From Thiobacillus thioparus DSM 505 (GTDB lineage: Bacteria; Pseudomonadota; Gammaproteobacteria; Burkholderiales; Thiobacillaceae), in NCBI RefSeq assembly GCF_000373385.1, contig NZ_KB891326.1, positions 147,309-211,308 of the forward strand: 64,000 nucleotides of DNA, given 5' to 3'. Below are positions 28,369-38,343 of the stretch, piece after piece. The position numbers and the translations under genes were made by a program. Each line of letters starts with the position of its first letter. Positions within the stretch are counted from its first letter, which is position 1. The notes below the pieces were generated by a model that was not told where the DNA came from, ran no database searches, and worked only from the letters and a program-made list of their open reading frames with translations.

Positions 28369-29549
28369 CAGGCCGGGAACATCTGAGTGGATTGAGCGAC
28401 GGCAGGGTCATTCCAGCCGGTTGCGGGGGAGGCGAAACGATCCAGCCATTGGAGGATCTCCTGACGCCTGCCGAGCGCCTGGTGCCGGGCGGTGGCTGCA
28501 TCCGGGCCATCCGCACGGACCGTGCAGACAGGGTCGCCGGCCTCGATCACGCTGTCCGCCCAAGGCAGATCCGCACACCAGGAAGGCCATGCGAAATCGG
28601 TCGGGATCAGCAAGCGGGTTTCGGCGTAGACCACCGCCACGGCCATGCTGCTGCCAGGATGAGGCAGACGGGCAGGCAATCGACCCTTGCAGGCTTCGAC
28701 GTGCAGATCGAACAGGCAGGGCAGCAGCGGCACATCCCATAACTCCAGCGTGGCGGGCGGACGCGGATTCAGTTCCAGCAATACCCAACCGGAGTGGGTG
28801 ACAATGAAGTCGAGGCCGTTGAGGCCGACCAGGCCGAGCCGAGCGGTGAGCGCCCGTGCCGCATGCATGACGGCTTCATCAACCTCGGCCGGGCCGGCAT
28901 CCATGCGTGTCGCACCGGCATAGCTCCAACGTCCGGATGCCTGAGGCGGGGTCGTCAGGGGCTGGTTGAAACCGATTGAGCAGATGTCGCGCCCATTGGC
29001 CAGAAACAGGAAGGACCATTCCTCGCCGGCGACCTGCCGCTGGAAATAGCGTCCCGCATCGCTTTCGGGCAAGGCGGATGCGAGGCGTACATGCGTGCCG
29101 CCGCACGCACCGGCCTGTTTGGACAGCCAGCCGGCAACCTCTGCTGGACGTGACATGCGGGTTGCCGGATGGGGAATGTCGAGCGCCGCGAGCAAGCTGC
29201 TGAAGCGTTCCGGATCCGCAACGGTTTCCAGGACCTCCGGCGAGTTGCCCAGCACGATCCGTCCCTCGGACAGCTCGCGCAGCAGCGCAGGTTGGGCTTC
29301 AAGTCCAGATCCATAGACCAGTCCGAGACAGGCGGCAGGCGGACAGACCAAGTCGGCCGCATCCAGCATCGCGGTCGCGTCGAATATGCCGTTGCGATCC
29401 AGGGGCGAGCGTGTCCATTTCAAGGCCATCCCGCAGGTATCCTGGTCGGCGAAGGCATCGATGCCGACGACCGAGCGCTGCGCGCGCGCCGCTGCCTTGG
29501 CCAGCACGCGCCCGGACAGCGAAGTGAGCAGAAAGGCCTTAGGCGGCAT
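28368..29549 (-). CDS. ATP-grasp protein of the H4MPT cluster
   Basis: A 393-residue ATP-grasp protein starting [18 protein letters not shown] and ending in a PurK-like domain with the Mg-binding [15 protein letters not shown]. Homologues of this size lie between mtdB and mch in methylotroph clusters. The exact ligation step is not known to me. It overlaps mtdB by 11 bp. Confidence 0.8.
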   Translation of the reverse strand: MPPKAFLLTSLSGRVLAKAAARAQRSVVGIDAFADQDTCGMALKWTRSPLDRNGIFDATAMLDAADLVCPPAACLGLVYGSGLEAQPALLRELSEGRIVLGNSPEVLETVADPERFSSLLAALDIPHPATRMSRPAEVAGWLSKQAGACGGTHVRLASALPESDAGRYFQRQVAGEEWSFLFLANGRDICSIGFNQPLTTPPQASGRWSYAGATRMDAGPAEVDEAVMHAARALTARLGLVGLNGLDFIVTHSGWVLLELNPRPPATLELWDVPLLPCLFDLHVEACKGRLPARLPHPGSSMAVAVVYAETRLLIPTDFAWPSWCADLPWADSVIEAGDPVCTVRADGPDAATARHQALGRRQEILQWLDRFASPATGWNDPAVAQSTQMFPA

Positions 29550-30441
29550 GCAACCTGGCCTCGCGCAAGCAGTCGGCGAAGCCCAGATAAAGCGGGCTGT
29601 CCGTGCGCAGCATGGCTTGCAGCAGGCCTTGCTGAACCTTGTATTTGATGTTGCCGATGGCGAGCGGCCCGATTCCCACGGCGTGCCCGGATGCGGCCGC
29701 AAGCGGCTTGCCATTGTCCATGACGCCGATGCCCTCGATTCCGGCTGGTGGGACTGCATTGATGTCGGCCGCCACCATCAACCGCGCCGCGTGCGCGAGA
29801 TGCGCCGGGCCCAGTACCTGGACGCCGGCCTTCGCCGTGGCGAGCGCGATTTCAGTATCCGCGATGAGCGCCGCCTTGGCATCGTCGGAACTGGCGTCGA
29901 TGGGAGATACCGCCACGCCGAATCGAGCCTGGATGGCCTCGGTGGCGGACTGCGCCCGGAACAGGCCATCGTGGCCAGGAAGCGTGACTTCGGCGCCCGC
30001 CTGGGCAGCAAGCACGGCTGCAATCATGCCGACCGGGCCGGTGCCGCCGAAAACGGTGACGCGGCGGCCGGCAAGCGTGGTGCCATGGGTACCGGCCAGG
30101 GCTTTTTCCACTGCGGCGATCATGGCCGCGGCGGTGGTGAAGGCGCCGCTCGGATCGGCGAAGACCGACACTTCGAAGGGCGGCACCATTGCCTTGCGTG
30201 CGGCGTCGAGCATGCCGGCGGCGAGCATGGGGTCGCGTCCGCCGATGAAGATGCCAGTGTGCTTCGCGCCTTTCGGGCCCCGGGAAAAAATCGCGTCCTG
30301 GGTAAAACCTGCGATGTCTTCCAACCCCACGCCCGAATACGGGATCACGGCGTTCCAGCCGGCATCGTAGGCCATGTTCACGTCAAACGGGCTCACCCGT
30401 GTGCCGGGCGTGGCAAAGTGCAGCAAATAGGGTTTTTCCAT
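29539..30441 (-). CDS. mtdB: NAD(P)-dependent methylene-H4MPT dehydrogenase
   Basis: A 300-residue dehydrogenase with the nucleotide loop VTVFGGTGPVGMIAAVLA and ADINAVPPAGIEGIGVMDNG near the end, matching MtdB. It oxidises methylene-H4MPT with NAD or NADP. The start at 30441 has a GGAGAA ribosome-binding site. It lies 21 bp from the beta-RFAP synthase gene. Confidence 0.95.
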   Translation of the reverse strand: MEKPYLLHFATPGTRVSPFDVNMAYDAGWNAVIPYSGVGLEDIAGFTQDAIFSRGPKGAKHTGIFIGGRDPMLAAGMLDAARKAMVPPFEVSVFADPSGAFTTAAAMIAAVEKALAGTHGTTLAGRRVTVFGGTGPVGMIAAVLAAQAGAEVTLPGHDGLFRAQSATEAIQARFGVAVSPIDASSDDAKAALIADTEIALATAKAGVQVLGPAHLAHAARLMVAADINAVPPAGIEGIGVMDNGKPLAAASGHAVGIGPLAIGNIKYKVQQGLLQAMLRTDSPLYLGFADCLREARLHAA

Positions 30442-30462
30442 TGTTTTCTCCAGCCGTTGTTA

Positions 30463-31449
30463 TCAGGAATGCGCCTGGGCCCGGTACGCTTCAGTGCGGA
30501 TTTCTGCGCCGCGGTTGCGGCCGGAACACACCATGAACTCCAGCCCTTCGGTACCGAACTCGTTGTACGCGGCGCGTGCCAGGGAACGCGCCTGAATTTC
30601 CGAGTCAGTCAATGCAAAACCGGTGGGGCCCCACGAGCTTTGCCCGATGCCTTCGGCGCCGTTCCGCGCCAGCCAGGCCAGCGCGCTGGCCACGTGGTGG
30701 CTGGCGAACCGCCCGCCTTGGGCTGGCGCGAAATGGTCGCCAACCGTCTGCTGGATGGCGTGGATGGCGGCGCCGAATCCAGGAAGATCCTGCTCGACCA
30801 AGGACGGCATGGCCTGCATCAGTGCGAGCCGGCACAAGTGAGCGGCTCGCGCCTCGGGAAATTTGGGCAGAGCGGCGAAAGCCTGCTTTTCCTGCTCGCC
30901 GTGCAAGCCCTTGTAGGTCTTGTCCATCACCAGGATCACGCGCCACTGCGCGGGAAACTCGATGCGCGAAATCACCAGGGGCGGGTCGCCTTCGTCCTTG
31001 CGTCCGCCATCCACCACGAATCCGCCCTGCGTAAACAGGCCCAGGCCGATTCCTGAACGCGCGCCTCGATTCAGCTTCCTGGCCATGTCGTGGACAGGCC
31101 AGTCCACGCCATACAGCCGTGCGAGCGCCGTGCCGACGGCCAGGGCGAGTTGGGTGCCCGAGCCGAGGCCGGCGTGATCGGGGATGGCCTGGTGGATCTG
31201 GACATAGGTGCCGTCCGTAATGCCCATGGCCGCAAGTGACTGGCGTGCGAACGATTCCACCCGCTCGGATTGCGGACCTTCCGCCGAAACCTGTTCGGCT
31301 GGATAGGCGGTCAGCGTCGTGGCCAGTTCATCCAGCGACAGGCCCAGGCTGCCGAAGCGCCGTCCCAGTCCGCCGTTGAGGTCAAGAAATCCCATATGAA
31401 GCCGTGCGGAGGCTCGTACGGTGACGCTGATCGTGGAGGTATGCGGCAT
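30463..31449 (-). CDS. mptG: Beta-ribofuranosylaminobenzene 5'-phosphate synthase
   Basis: A 328-residue GHMP-fold enzyme with RLHMGFLDLNGGLGRRFGS, GLGSGTQLALAVG and RGARSGIGLGLFTQGGFVVDGG. These are the signatures of beta-RFAP synthase, which joins pABA and PRPP in the first committed step of H4MPT synthesis. ATG 31449 is preferred. It is the first gene of the minus-strand run that ends at 25578 and is divergent from fhcB. Confidence 0.95.
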   Translation of the reverse strand: MPHTSTISVTVRASARLHMGFLDLNGGLGRRFGSLGLSLDELATTLTAYPAEQVSAEGPQSERVESFARQSLAAMGITDGTYVQIHQAIPDHAGLGSGTQLALAVGTALARLYGVDWPVHDMARKLNRGARSGIGLGLFTQGGFVVDGGRKDEGDPPLVISRIEFPAQWRVILVMDKTYKGLHGEQEKQAFAALPKFPEARAAHLCRLALMQAMPSLVEQDLPGFGAAIHAIQQTVGDHFAPAQGGRFASHHVASALAWLARNGAEGIGQSSWGPTGFALTDSEIQARSLARAAYNEFGTEGLEFMVCSGRNRGAEIRTEAYRAQAHS

Positions 31450-31734
31450 GTGTATATAGTGTGGTGCAAAGCGTGTAAGCCTCTGGAAGCAATTGCTATG
31501 CCAGTGGGAAAATGCATAAATAATCAATCGTCTAGCCTTGCATGCGGGGAGTGCCGATGTGACAGACTGTCACGCCGCTCGCATCGGCCGCGTGACATCT
31601 TTTATGGAGGGAGGCGACATGCGCCGACAGGAAACTGCCTGCCTGACCAGACACATAGGCGCGGGCATGACCTGCATGGCATGGATCCTGCTAAACGCCT
31701 TAGCACTTCAATCTTTTTGAGATATCTATACTCT
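31450..31734. promoter_or_regulatory. Divergent promoter region mptG / fhcBADC
   Basis: A 285-bp gap between two divergent C1 operons. It must hold promoters in both directions. TATATAG next to the mptG start and TTTGAGATATCTATAC before fhcB are A+T-rich candidates. The inner part carries small palindromic patches (TGACAGACTGTCA at about 31559). I cannot name a regulator. Confidence 0.5.
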
Positions 31735-32982
31735 GTGTCCAGCTCCTCGGTTTGTTGTCCTTTTTGCGGTTTGCTTTGTGACGACCTAGAAGTCTCGCGC
31801 GAGGGGGATGGCGTGCGGCTCGAACGCCCGGCGTGTCCCCGCGCATCGCGGTTGTTTTCCATCCCGGACCCTGGCCAGGCCACGATTGCCGGCTTGCCCA
31901 TCAGCCTGGATGAAGCTTGCCGGTCGGCGGCGATCATCCTGTCAGGTTCGCGCCGCCCGCTGATCGGCGGACTGGGATGCGATGTCACGGGCCATCGTGC
32001 TGCCCTGTCGCTGGCGGAAAAGCTGGGAGGGGTGGTCGACCACATGCATGGCCGTGCACAGTTCCGTAATGTGCAGGCTTTCCAGGATGGCGGCTGGGTG
32101 ACGACCACCCTGTCCGAGGTGCGCAACCGTGCCGACCTGATCGTGCTGGCGGGCACGGATGCCTCGCGTTATCCGCGTTTCTTCGAACGCTGTCTGGCTC
32201 CGGCGTCCCAGTTTGGCGAGTTGACGCGCAAGGTCGTGGTTCTGGGCGATCCCCTGCTGTCCATTCCAGATATGGACGGCGTATCCGTTTCGTCCATCCC
32301 GATCGATGCGGGCCACCTGGGCGAATTGTTTGCCGTCATGCGTGCCCGGTTGGCTGGGATACCTCCGCGTGCCACAGACGTAGCGGGCGTGTCGATCGGG
32401 CAGATCGAGGCTCTGCTGGCCGATATGCGTGCGGCCCGCTATGGCGTTCTGGTCTGGAACGCAGCGGAACTGGATTTCCCGCATGCCGATCTGACCATCC
32501 AGTCGGCCGTGAATCTGGTCAAGGATCTCAACCAGGCGACGCGATGGTCCGGGTTACCCCTGGGAGGCGACGATGGTGGCACCTCGGCCGCGCAAACCTG
32601 TACCTGGCAGACCGGCTACCCCTTGCGCACCGCGTACGAAATCGCCGGTCCGCGCTATGAGCCGCTGCTGTTCGACAGCGACCGTCTGCTGAAAACAGGG
32701 GAGGTGGATGCGCTGGTCTGGATATCGGCATTCGATCCAGAACGTACGCCGCCCGCCGCGGATTGCCCGACCGTGGTGCTGGGTCGGGCCGACATGCGAT
32801 TTGTCCAGGCGCCGGATGTGTTCATTCCGGTGGCCGTTCCGGGCGTGCAGCACGCGGGTTTCCTGCATCGCATGGACGCGGTGGTGGCCTTGCCCTTGAC
32901 CGCGCCCGCGCCTTCCAGCCTGCCGAGCGTGGCCCAGGTCCTCGCCATCATCCAGAGGGAGACGAATCATGCTGCGGCTTAA
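31735..32982 (+). CDS. fhcB: Formyltransferase/hydrolase complex subunit B
   Basis: A 415-residue FwdB/FmdB homologue. It begins with VCCPFCGLLCDDLEV, a Cys-rich block still present here, and continues with the molybdopterin-oxidoreductase fold. In bacterial Fhc this subunit is structural rather than redox-active. GTG 31735 is the likely start; an in-frame ATG at 31681 would add 18 residues with no family match. It overlaps fhcA by 14 bp. Confidence 0.92.
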   Translation: MSSSSVCCPFCGLLCDDLEVSREGDGVRLERPACPRASRLFSIPDPGQATIAGLPISLDEACRSAAIILSGSRRPLIGGLGCDVTGHRAALSLAEKLGGVVDHMHGRAQFRNVQAFQDGGWVTTTLSEVRNRADLIVLAGTDASRYPRFFERCLAPASQFGELTRKVVVLGDPLLSIPDMDGVSVSSIPIDAGHLGELFAVMRARLAGIPPRATDVAGVSIGQIEALLADMRAARYGVLVWNAAELDFPHADLTIQSAVNLVKDLNQATRWSGLPLGGDDGGTSAAQTCTWQTGYPLRTAYEIAGPRYEPLLFDSDRLLKTGEVDALVWISAFDPERTPPAADCPTVVLGRADMRFVQAPDVFIPVAVPGVQHAGFLHRMDAVVALPLTAPAPSSLPSVAQVLAIIQRETNHAAA

Positions 32983-34633
32983 GAATGGCCGGATCTACGA
33001 CCCCGCGCACGGTGTCGACGGCGAGGTGCGCGATCTCTACATCGAGGATGGCCGCGTCGTCGCCGCACCGGGACCGGACGCGAGAATCGATCGCGACATC
33101 AATCTCGCCGGCCGTGTGGTGATGGGCGGCGCCATCGACCTGCATACGCACATCGGCGGCGGCAAGCTGAACATCGCGCGGGCACTGTTGCCGGAAGACC
33201 ATCGCCAGGATCCGGTCCCGACCAGCGGCGGCATGCATGCCGGTTGCGGTCACGCCGCACCTTCCACTTGGACCACCGGCTACCGCTATGCCGAAATGGG
33301 CTATACCGCCTGCTTCGAACCTGCCATGCAGCCCATCAACGCGCGCCACACTCACCTCGAGATGGGCGATACGCCCATGGTGGACAAGGGCGCCTACGCC
33401 ATGCTCGGCAGCGACGACTTCTTCCTGCGCATGCTGGCCAGCGGGGCGGACCAGCGACTGATCAACGACTATGTGGGCTGGACGCTGGATGCGAGCCAGG
33501 CCATGGCCATCAAGGTGGTGAATCCGGGCGGCATCTCCGCCTTCAAGTTCAATGCCCGCAGCCTGAACCTCGACGAGGCCCATCCCTATTACCGCGTGAC
33601 GCCACGGCAGGTGGTGCAGGCGCTGGCGCGTGCCGTGCACGACCTGGGTGTGGCGCACCCGTTGCACGTGCACGCGAGCAACCTGGGCGTTCCCGGCAAT
33701 GCCGACACCACCCTGGCGACCATGGCCGCAGCGGAGGGGCTGCCCATCCATCTGACGCACATCCAGTTCCACAGCTATGGCACCGAAGGCGAGCGCAAGT
33801 TTTCCTCCGAAGCCGAGCGCATCGCCGATGCCATCAACCGCATGAGCAACGTGTCGGCCGATGTCGGACAGGTTCTGTTCGGTCAGACGGTGACCGTCTC
33901 GGGCGACAGCATGAAGCAGTACGGCAACCATCGCCATGCCAGCCCGGACAAGTGGGTGGTCATGGACATCGAGTGCGATGCCGGCTGCGGCGTGGTGCCG
34001 TTCAAGTACCGCGACAAGAATTTCGTCAACGCTCTGCAATGGGCGATCGGTCTGGAACTGTTCCTGCGGGTCAGCGATCCCTGGCGCATCTTCCTGACCA
34101 CCGACCATCCCAACGGTGCGCCCTTCACCAGCTATCCGCACCTGATTCGCCTGCTGATGGACAAGCGCTTCCGCGATTCGAAGCTGGACGAGATCAACGC
34201 CGAGGCCGCCGCGCACAGCCAGCTGCGCAGCCTGGATCGGGAATACAGCCTCTACGAGATCGCCATCATGACGCGCGCGGCACCGGCCCGTTCCCTCGGC
34301 CTGACCGATCGCGGCCATCTGGGCCAAGGGGCGGCGGCCGACATCGTGGTCTATCGCGACGATGCCGACCGCGAAGCCATGTTTGCGAAGCCCGAGTATG
34401 TGTTCAAGGACGGCCAGCTCATCGTGCGCGACGGCAAGGTGGTGAACGTGGTCAATGGTGCACTGCACGTAGTGAAGCCCGAGTACGACAAGGGTATCGA
34501 GAAACCCCTGAAGGATTATTTCGATCGTTACATGACAGTCAGGATGGAAAACGTCCGCATAAGCGACGACGAGGTATGCACGTGCGGCGCCAGCAAACTG
34601 ATTCCCCATGTGTGCAAGGGGAGGGCGACGTGA
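32969..34633 (+). CDS. fhcA: Formyltransferase/hydrolase complex subunit A
   Basis: A 554-residue amidohydrolase-fold subunit with the metal site HTH in GAIDLHTHIGGG, the Lys in GISAFKFNARSL, histidines in HVHASNLG and LTHIQFHSYG, and TTDHPNG. It hydrolyses formyl-methylofuran to formate. A Cys-bearing tail (CTCGASKLIPHVC) ends the protein. The fhcD start overlaps its stop (GTGA). Confidence 0.96.
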   Translation: MLRLKNGRIYDPAHGVDGEVRDLYIEDGRVVAAPGPDARIDRDINLAGRVVMGGAIDLHTHIGGGKLNIARALLPEDHRQDPVPTSGGMHAGCGHAAPSTWTTGYRYAEMGYTACFEPAMQPINARHTHLEMGDTPMVDKGAYAMLGSDDFFLRMLASGADQRLINDYVGWTLDASQAMAIKVVNPGGISAFKFNARSLNLDEAHPYYRVTPRQVVQALARAVHDLGVAHPLHVHASNLGVPGNADTTLATMAAAEGLPIHLTHIQFHSYGTEGERKFSSEAERIADAINRMSNVSADVGQVLFGQTVTVSGDSMKQYGNHRHASPDKWVVMDIECDAGCGVVPFKYRDKNFVNALQWAIGLELFLRVSDPWRIFLTTDHPNGAPFTSYPHLIRLLMDKRFRDSKLDEINAEAAAHSQLRSLDREYSLYEIAIMTRAAPARSLGLTDRGHLGQGAAADIVVYRDDADREAMFAKPEYVFKDGQLIVRDGKVVNVVNGALHVVKPEYDKGIEKPLKDYFDRYMTVRMENVRISDDEVCTCGASKLIPHVCKGRAT

Positions 34634-35526
34634 TCATCAATGGCGTATTCATCGACGACACTTATGCGGAAGCCTTCGGCATGAAGGCAACCCGTATTGT
34701 CATCACCGCGGACAATCTGACCTGGGCAAGACATGCGGCCAACGCCGCCTTCGGCTTTGCCACCTCGGTCATCGCCTGCGGCTGCGAGGCCGGCATCGAG
34801 TGCGAACTTTCTCCGGCGGAAACGCCGGACGGCCGTCCCGGCGTGGCCGGCCTGCTGTTTGCCGTCTCCACCAAGGAGCTGGCCAAGCAACTGGAGCGGC
34901 GTGTCGGCCAGTGCGTGCTGACCTGTCCCACCACGGCCGTGTTCGCCGGCTGCGAAGGCGAAGAGTCGCTGCCGCTGGGCAAGAACCTGCGCTATTTCGG
35001 CGACGGCTGGCAGACGTCCAAACTCATTGCCGGACGGCGCTATTGGCGCATCCCGGTGATGGATGGCGAGTTTCTGGCCGAGGAAACGACCGGCCTGATG
35101 CGTTCGGTCGGCGGCGGCAATTTCCTGGTCCTGGCACGTTCGCGCAGCCGGGCGCTGGTTGCCTGCGAGGCTGCAGTGGACGCCATTGCGCGCGTCCCCG
35201 GCGCCATCGCGCCGTTTCCGGGCGGCGTGGTCCGCTCGGGCTCCAAGGTGGGCTCCAAATACAAGGCGCTGCCTGCCTCCACCAACGATGCCTTCTGTCC
35301 GACCCTGCGCGGCGTGGCGAAAACCGAGCTCAGTCCGGGCGTGGACGCCGTGCTCGAGATCGTGATCGATGCCGTCACCGACGCCGACATGCGCGTGGCG
35401 ATGAAGGCCGGCATGGATGCGGTCTGCGGGATCGGCGCGGCAGGCGGCATCGTACGTCTGTCGGCCGGCAACTACGGCGGAAAGCTGGGCCAGTTCCACT
35501 ATCGACTGCGGGAGATTCTGGCATGA
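34630..35526 (+). CDS. fhcD: Formyl-methylofuran:H4MPT formyltransferase (Fhc subunit D)
   Basis: A 298-residue homologue of archaeal Ftr with the N-terminal INGVFIDDTYAEAFGM, CGCEAGIE, RYFGDGWQ and KYKALPASTNDAFCPTLR segments. It moves the formyl group from formyl-H4MPT to methylofuran. GTG 34630 overlaps the fhcA stop, which supports this start over any internal ATG. Confidence 0.95.
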   Translation: MIINGVFIDDTYAEAFGMKATRIVITADNLTWARHAANAAFGFATSVIACGCEAGIECELSPAETPDGRPGVAGLLFAVSTKELAKQLERRVGQCVLTCPTTAVFAGCEGEESLPLGKNLRYFGDGWQTSKLIAGRRYWRIPVMDGEFLAEETTGLMRSVGGGNFLVLARSRSRALVACEAAVDAIARVPGAIAPFPGGVVRSGSKVGSKYKALPASTNDAFCPTLRGVAKTELSPGVDAVLEIVIDAVTDADMRVAMKAGMDAVCGIGAAGGIVRLSAGNYGGKLGQFHYRLREILA

Positions 35527-36323
35527 CGACACTGAGCTTGCGCGCCGTACCGAACGGGCGTGTCGACATGACCGGCGTACTGCCGGAAACGCTCGCCGAG
35601 CGGAGTGCGGACGACATCGCGAAGCAGATCGTCCATCTGGCAGGCAGTCCCCTGATGCTGGGCGATCTGTTCGAGGTGGACGTGGACGAAACCGACATGC
35701 TGGTGATCCGTACCGATAGCGATCGCCTCGATTGCCTGGGCAAGGGCATGAACACGGGCAACGTGCGGATCGAAGGACCGGCAGGACATTACGCCGCGCA
35801 GGGGATGCGCGGCGGCGAACTCGATATCCACGGCGATGCCGGAGACGGCGCCGCCAACGGCATGACGGGCGGCCTGCTACGCATCCGGGGCAATGCCGGC
35901 GACTGGCTCGGTGCCGCATTGATCGGCGATCGTACCGGCATGGCGGGCGGTGTGGTGGCGGTCGAGGGCAATGTCGGCGATCGTCTCGGCGATCGCATGC
36001 GGCGTGGGTTGATTCTCGTACGCGGCCAGGCGGGCGATGCCTGCGGTGCGCGGCTTCTCGCCGGCACGCTCGTGGTGGCGGGTGGCTGCGGCACGCTGCC
36101 AGGAGCCGGCCTGCGACGTGGAAGCCTGATCCTGGGCCGCAGGCCCGAATCCATCCCACTGAGCTTCAATGATTCGGGCCGGGTCGACCTGAGCTACCTG
36201 GGATTGCTGCATCGCCATGCGGAAAGTTTCCTGCCCGGGCTGCTGCCGGCTTCCACGCAAGCACAGCGCTATATGGGCGATCTGGCCTTCGGCGGCAAAG
36301 GAGAGATCCTGGTGCTGGCATGA
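35523..36323 (+). CDS. fhcC: Formyltransferase/hydrolase complex subunit C
   Basis: A 266-residue beta-helix subunit with the repeating G-rich turns (GRVDMTG, GGELDIHGDAGD, GGLLRIRGNAGD, GGVVAVEGNVGD, GLILVRGQAGD) typical of FwdC and the GltB C-terminal domain. It is structural within Fhc. ATG 35523 overlaps the fhcD TGA and its own stop overlaps the phosphatase start. Confidence 0.95.
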   Translation: MTTLSLRAVPNGRVDMTGVLPETLAERSADDIAKQIVHLAGSPLMLGDLFEVDVDETDMLVIRTDSDRLDCLGKGMNTGNVRIEGPAGHYAAQGMRGGELDIHGDAGDGAANGMTGGLLRIRGNAGDWLGAALIGDRTGMAGGVVAVEGNVGDRLGDRMRRGLILVRGQAGDACGARLLAGTLVVAGGCGTLPGAGLRRGSLILGRRPESIPLSFNDSGRVDLSYLGLLHRHAESFLPGLLPASTQAQRYMGDLAFGGKGEILVLA

Positions 36324-36859
36324 AAATGGTGTTTCTGCGCCACGGCGAATCCGAATACAACCTGCGCGGCCTGTGCAATGCCGATCCGGCCGTTCCGGTG
36401 TCGCTGACGCCGAAGGGCCGGTTGCAGGCGGCGGCGGCGGCACAACGCTTGCGGGATGTGCCGATCCGGCGCGTATATGTGTCGCGCCTGAAGCGCGCTC
36501 ACGAAACCGCGGCGATCGTCAACGCGTCCCATTGCGCCGACATCTATGTGGATGAACGGCTCGACGACCGCAACACCGGCTACGAAGGCCAGCCGGTCGC
36601 GCAGTATCTGTCTGCCATGCGCGGCGCAACCGATCCGTTTTCATGGAAGGTGCCTGCAGGCGAGTCCTATGCAGAGATGGTCGGGCGCGTGCACAGCTTT
36701 CTGGAAGAGATCGAGCACGACGACGCGTCCGCGGTGCTGGTAGTGGCGCATCACGAGATCCTGCAGGCCGTGACGGGACATTTCCGGAAACTGAGCCTGC
36801 CCGAGATGTGGAATGTCTGGGTGGATCACTGCGAAGTACTGGAATTTGAATCGGCATGA
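36320..36859 (+). CDS. Histidine phosphatase family protein
   Basis: A 179-residue phosphoglycerate-mutase-fold protein with the catalytic RHG (residues 7-9) in VFLRHGESEYN and the second His in VVAHHEILQA. It is tied by 4-bp overlaps to fhcC upstream and folP downstream. The tight coupling suggests it acts on a phosphorylated intermediate of pterin or furan cofactor synthesis; that is inference. Confidence 0.85.
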   Translation: MKMVFLRHGESEYNLRGLCNADPAVPVSLTPKGRLQAAAAAQRLRDVPIRRVYVSRLKRAHETAAIVNASHCADIYVDERLDDRNTGYEGQPVAQYLSAMRGATDPFSWKVPAGESYAEMVGRVHSFLEEIEHDDASAVLVVAHHEILQAVTGHFRKLSLPEMWNVWVDHCEVLEFESA

Positions 36860-37686
36860 CGGCTTTCGTTTGCGGCCGCTTTCACTTCACGCTGGCACGC
36901 CCCCTGGTCATGGGCATCGTCAATGCGACGCCTGATTCGTTTTCCGACGGCGGGCTTTATGCAGCCCGTGAGCGTGCCATCGAGCATGGATTGCGTCTGC
37001 GCGAAGAAGGGGCCGACATCCTCGATATTGGCGGCGAATCCACCCGGCCCGGAGCGGCCCCGGTGGAAGCCGAGGAGGAGTTGAGGCGGGTGCTGCCAGT
37101 GCTTGAAGGCCTGCGCGACTGCGGCGCCGCACTGTCGATCGACACCATGAAGACGCCGGTGATGGCGGCCGCCCTGCACGCAGGAGCCGACATGATCAAC
37201 GACGTCAATGCCTTGCGCGCGCCCGGTGCGCTTGACGTCGTGGCGGCTTCGCAATGCGGCGTCTGCCTGATGCATATGCAGGGTACGCCGCAGACCATGC
37301 AGCAGCAGCCGCGGTACGGCGACGTCGTATCGGAGGTGCTGGAGTATTTGCACCTGCGCACGGAGGCGGCGACGCGGGCGGGCATCGCCCGGGAACGCCT
37401 GCTGTGGGATCCCGGCTTCGGCTTCGGCAAGACGCCCGCGCACAACATCGCCCTGTTTCAGGCACTGGACCGTTTGACCCAGGCGTCGCCGACCCTGGTG
37501 GGCATCTCGCGCAAATCATTGTTCGGCACGCTCACCGGCCGCCCCGCGCCGGAACGGCTGGTCGCAAGCATCACGGCCGCCACGCTGGCCGCGCTGAAAG
37601 GTGCGGCGATCGTGCGCGTCCACGATGTTGCGGCCACGGTCGACGCCCTGAGGGTCCTGCACGCATTGGGCATGGAATCCAGGTAA
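36856..37686 (+). CDS. folP: Dihydropteroate synthase homologue
   Basis: A 276-residue TIM barrel with all DHPS landmarks: VMGIVNATPDSFSDGG, DIGGESTRPGA, DMINDVNAL, WDPGFGFGK, GISRKSLFGTLTGR and RVHDV. It joins a pterin to pABA or an aryl ribose. It ends the fhc operon and may serve folate, H4MPT synthesis, or both. Archaeal H4MPT condensation uses an unrelated or DHPS-like enzyme, so the latter is inference. Confidence 0.9.
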   Translation: MTAFVCGRFHFTLARPLVMGIVNATPDSFSDGGLYAARERAIEHGLRLREEGADILDIGGESTRPGAAPVEAEEELRRVLPVLEGLRDCGAALSIDTMKTPVMAAALHAGADMINDVNALRAPGALDVVAASQCGVCLMHMQGTPQTMQQQPRYGDVVSEVLEYLHLRTEAATRAGIARERLLWDPGFGFGKTPAHNIALFQALDRLTQASPTLVGISRKSLFGTLTGRPAPERLVASITAATLAALKGAAIVRVHDVAATVDALRVLHALGMESR

Positions 37687-37714
37687 TTCTTTATCAACCT
37701 CAGGAGTCCCTCTC

Positions 37715-38161
37715 ATGCGCTCACGTCGTCATCCCCGTGTTTTTTTATTGCTGGCCGCCCTCGCTTGCCCCGTCTGGTCCTGGGCCTGCGATGTGAAGAT
37801 CGACAATGCCTGGGTGCGTGCCACGGCACCCGGCCAGAAGGTGGCGGGTGCGTTCATGGAGATCACATCCGACCGGGACATGGAACTCGTCGCGGGAACG
37901 ACCCCCCGCGCAGATCATGTCGAACTGCATCTCATGCGCATGGACGGTGGCGTGATGGAAATGCGCGAGCTTGAATCGATCAAGCTGCCGAAAGGCAAAA
38001 CGGTCAGCCTGGAACCGGGCGGACTGCATGCCATGCTCATCGGTCTCACGTCGCAAGTCGTGACGGGCGAGAAGGTGCCCATGACCTTGACGTTCAGGGA
38101 CAGCCAGGGCAAACAGGAAAACATCGGCATCACGCTGGACGCCATCTCGCCAGGCCATTGA
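37715..38161 (+). CDS. PCuAC-type periplasmic copper chaperone
   Basis: A 148-residue exported protein with a signal peptide ending VWSWA. The PCuAC copper site is complete: HLMRMDGGVMEM followed by LEPGGLHAMLIGL, giving the spaced His/Met ligands. It delivers Cu(I) to cytochrome oxidase or other copper enzymes. A CAGGAG site lies upstream. It opens the metal cluster that runs to ExbD. Confidence 0.9.
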   Translation: MRSRRHPRVFLLLAALACPVWSWACDVKIDNAWVRATAPGQKVAGAFMEITSDRDMELVAGTTPRADHVELHLMRMDGGVMEMRELESIKLPKGKTVSLEPGGLHAMLIGLTSQVVTGEKVPMTLTFRDSQGKQENIGITLDAISPGH

Positions 38162-38343
38162 CCGCGGCGACGCTGCGGCAATTTGCCACATTGTCGCGGC
38201 ACGCCACTCGCCATACACTCGGCCCGAATAGAAACCAATAAATTTCCTGAATGTTTTTCAGGCTGGCACGGATTGGCCGGGCGATTATGCAGTAGCGGCT
38301 ACTGCGTATTCGCCTGCGTCCGGCCAAGGGGACGAGAGATGTC

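Noticed and set aside
29386-31056. 556-codon plus-strand frame opposite mtdB and mptG
   Set aside because: It is antisense to two clearly identified C1 genes.
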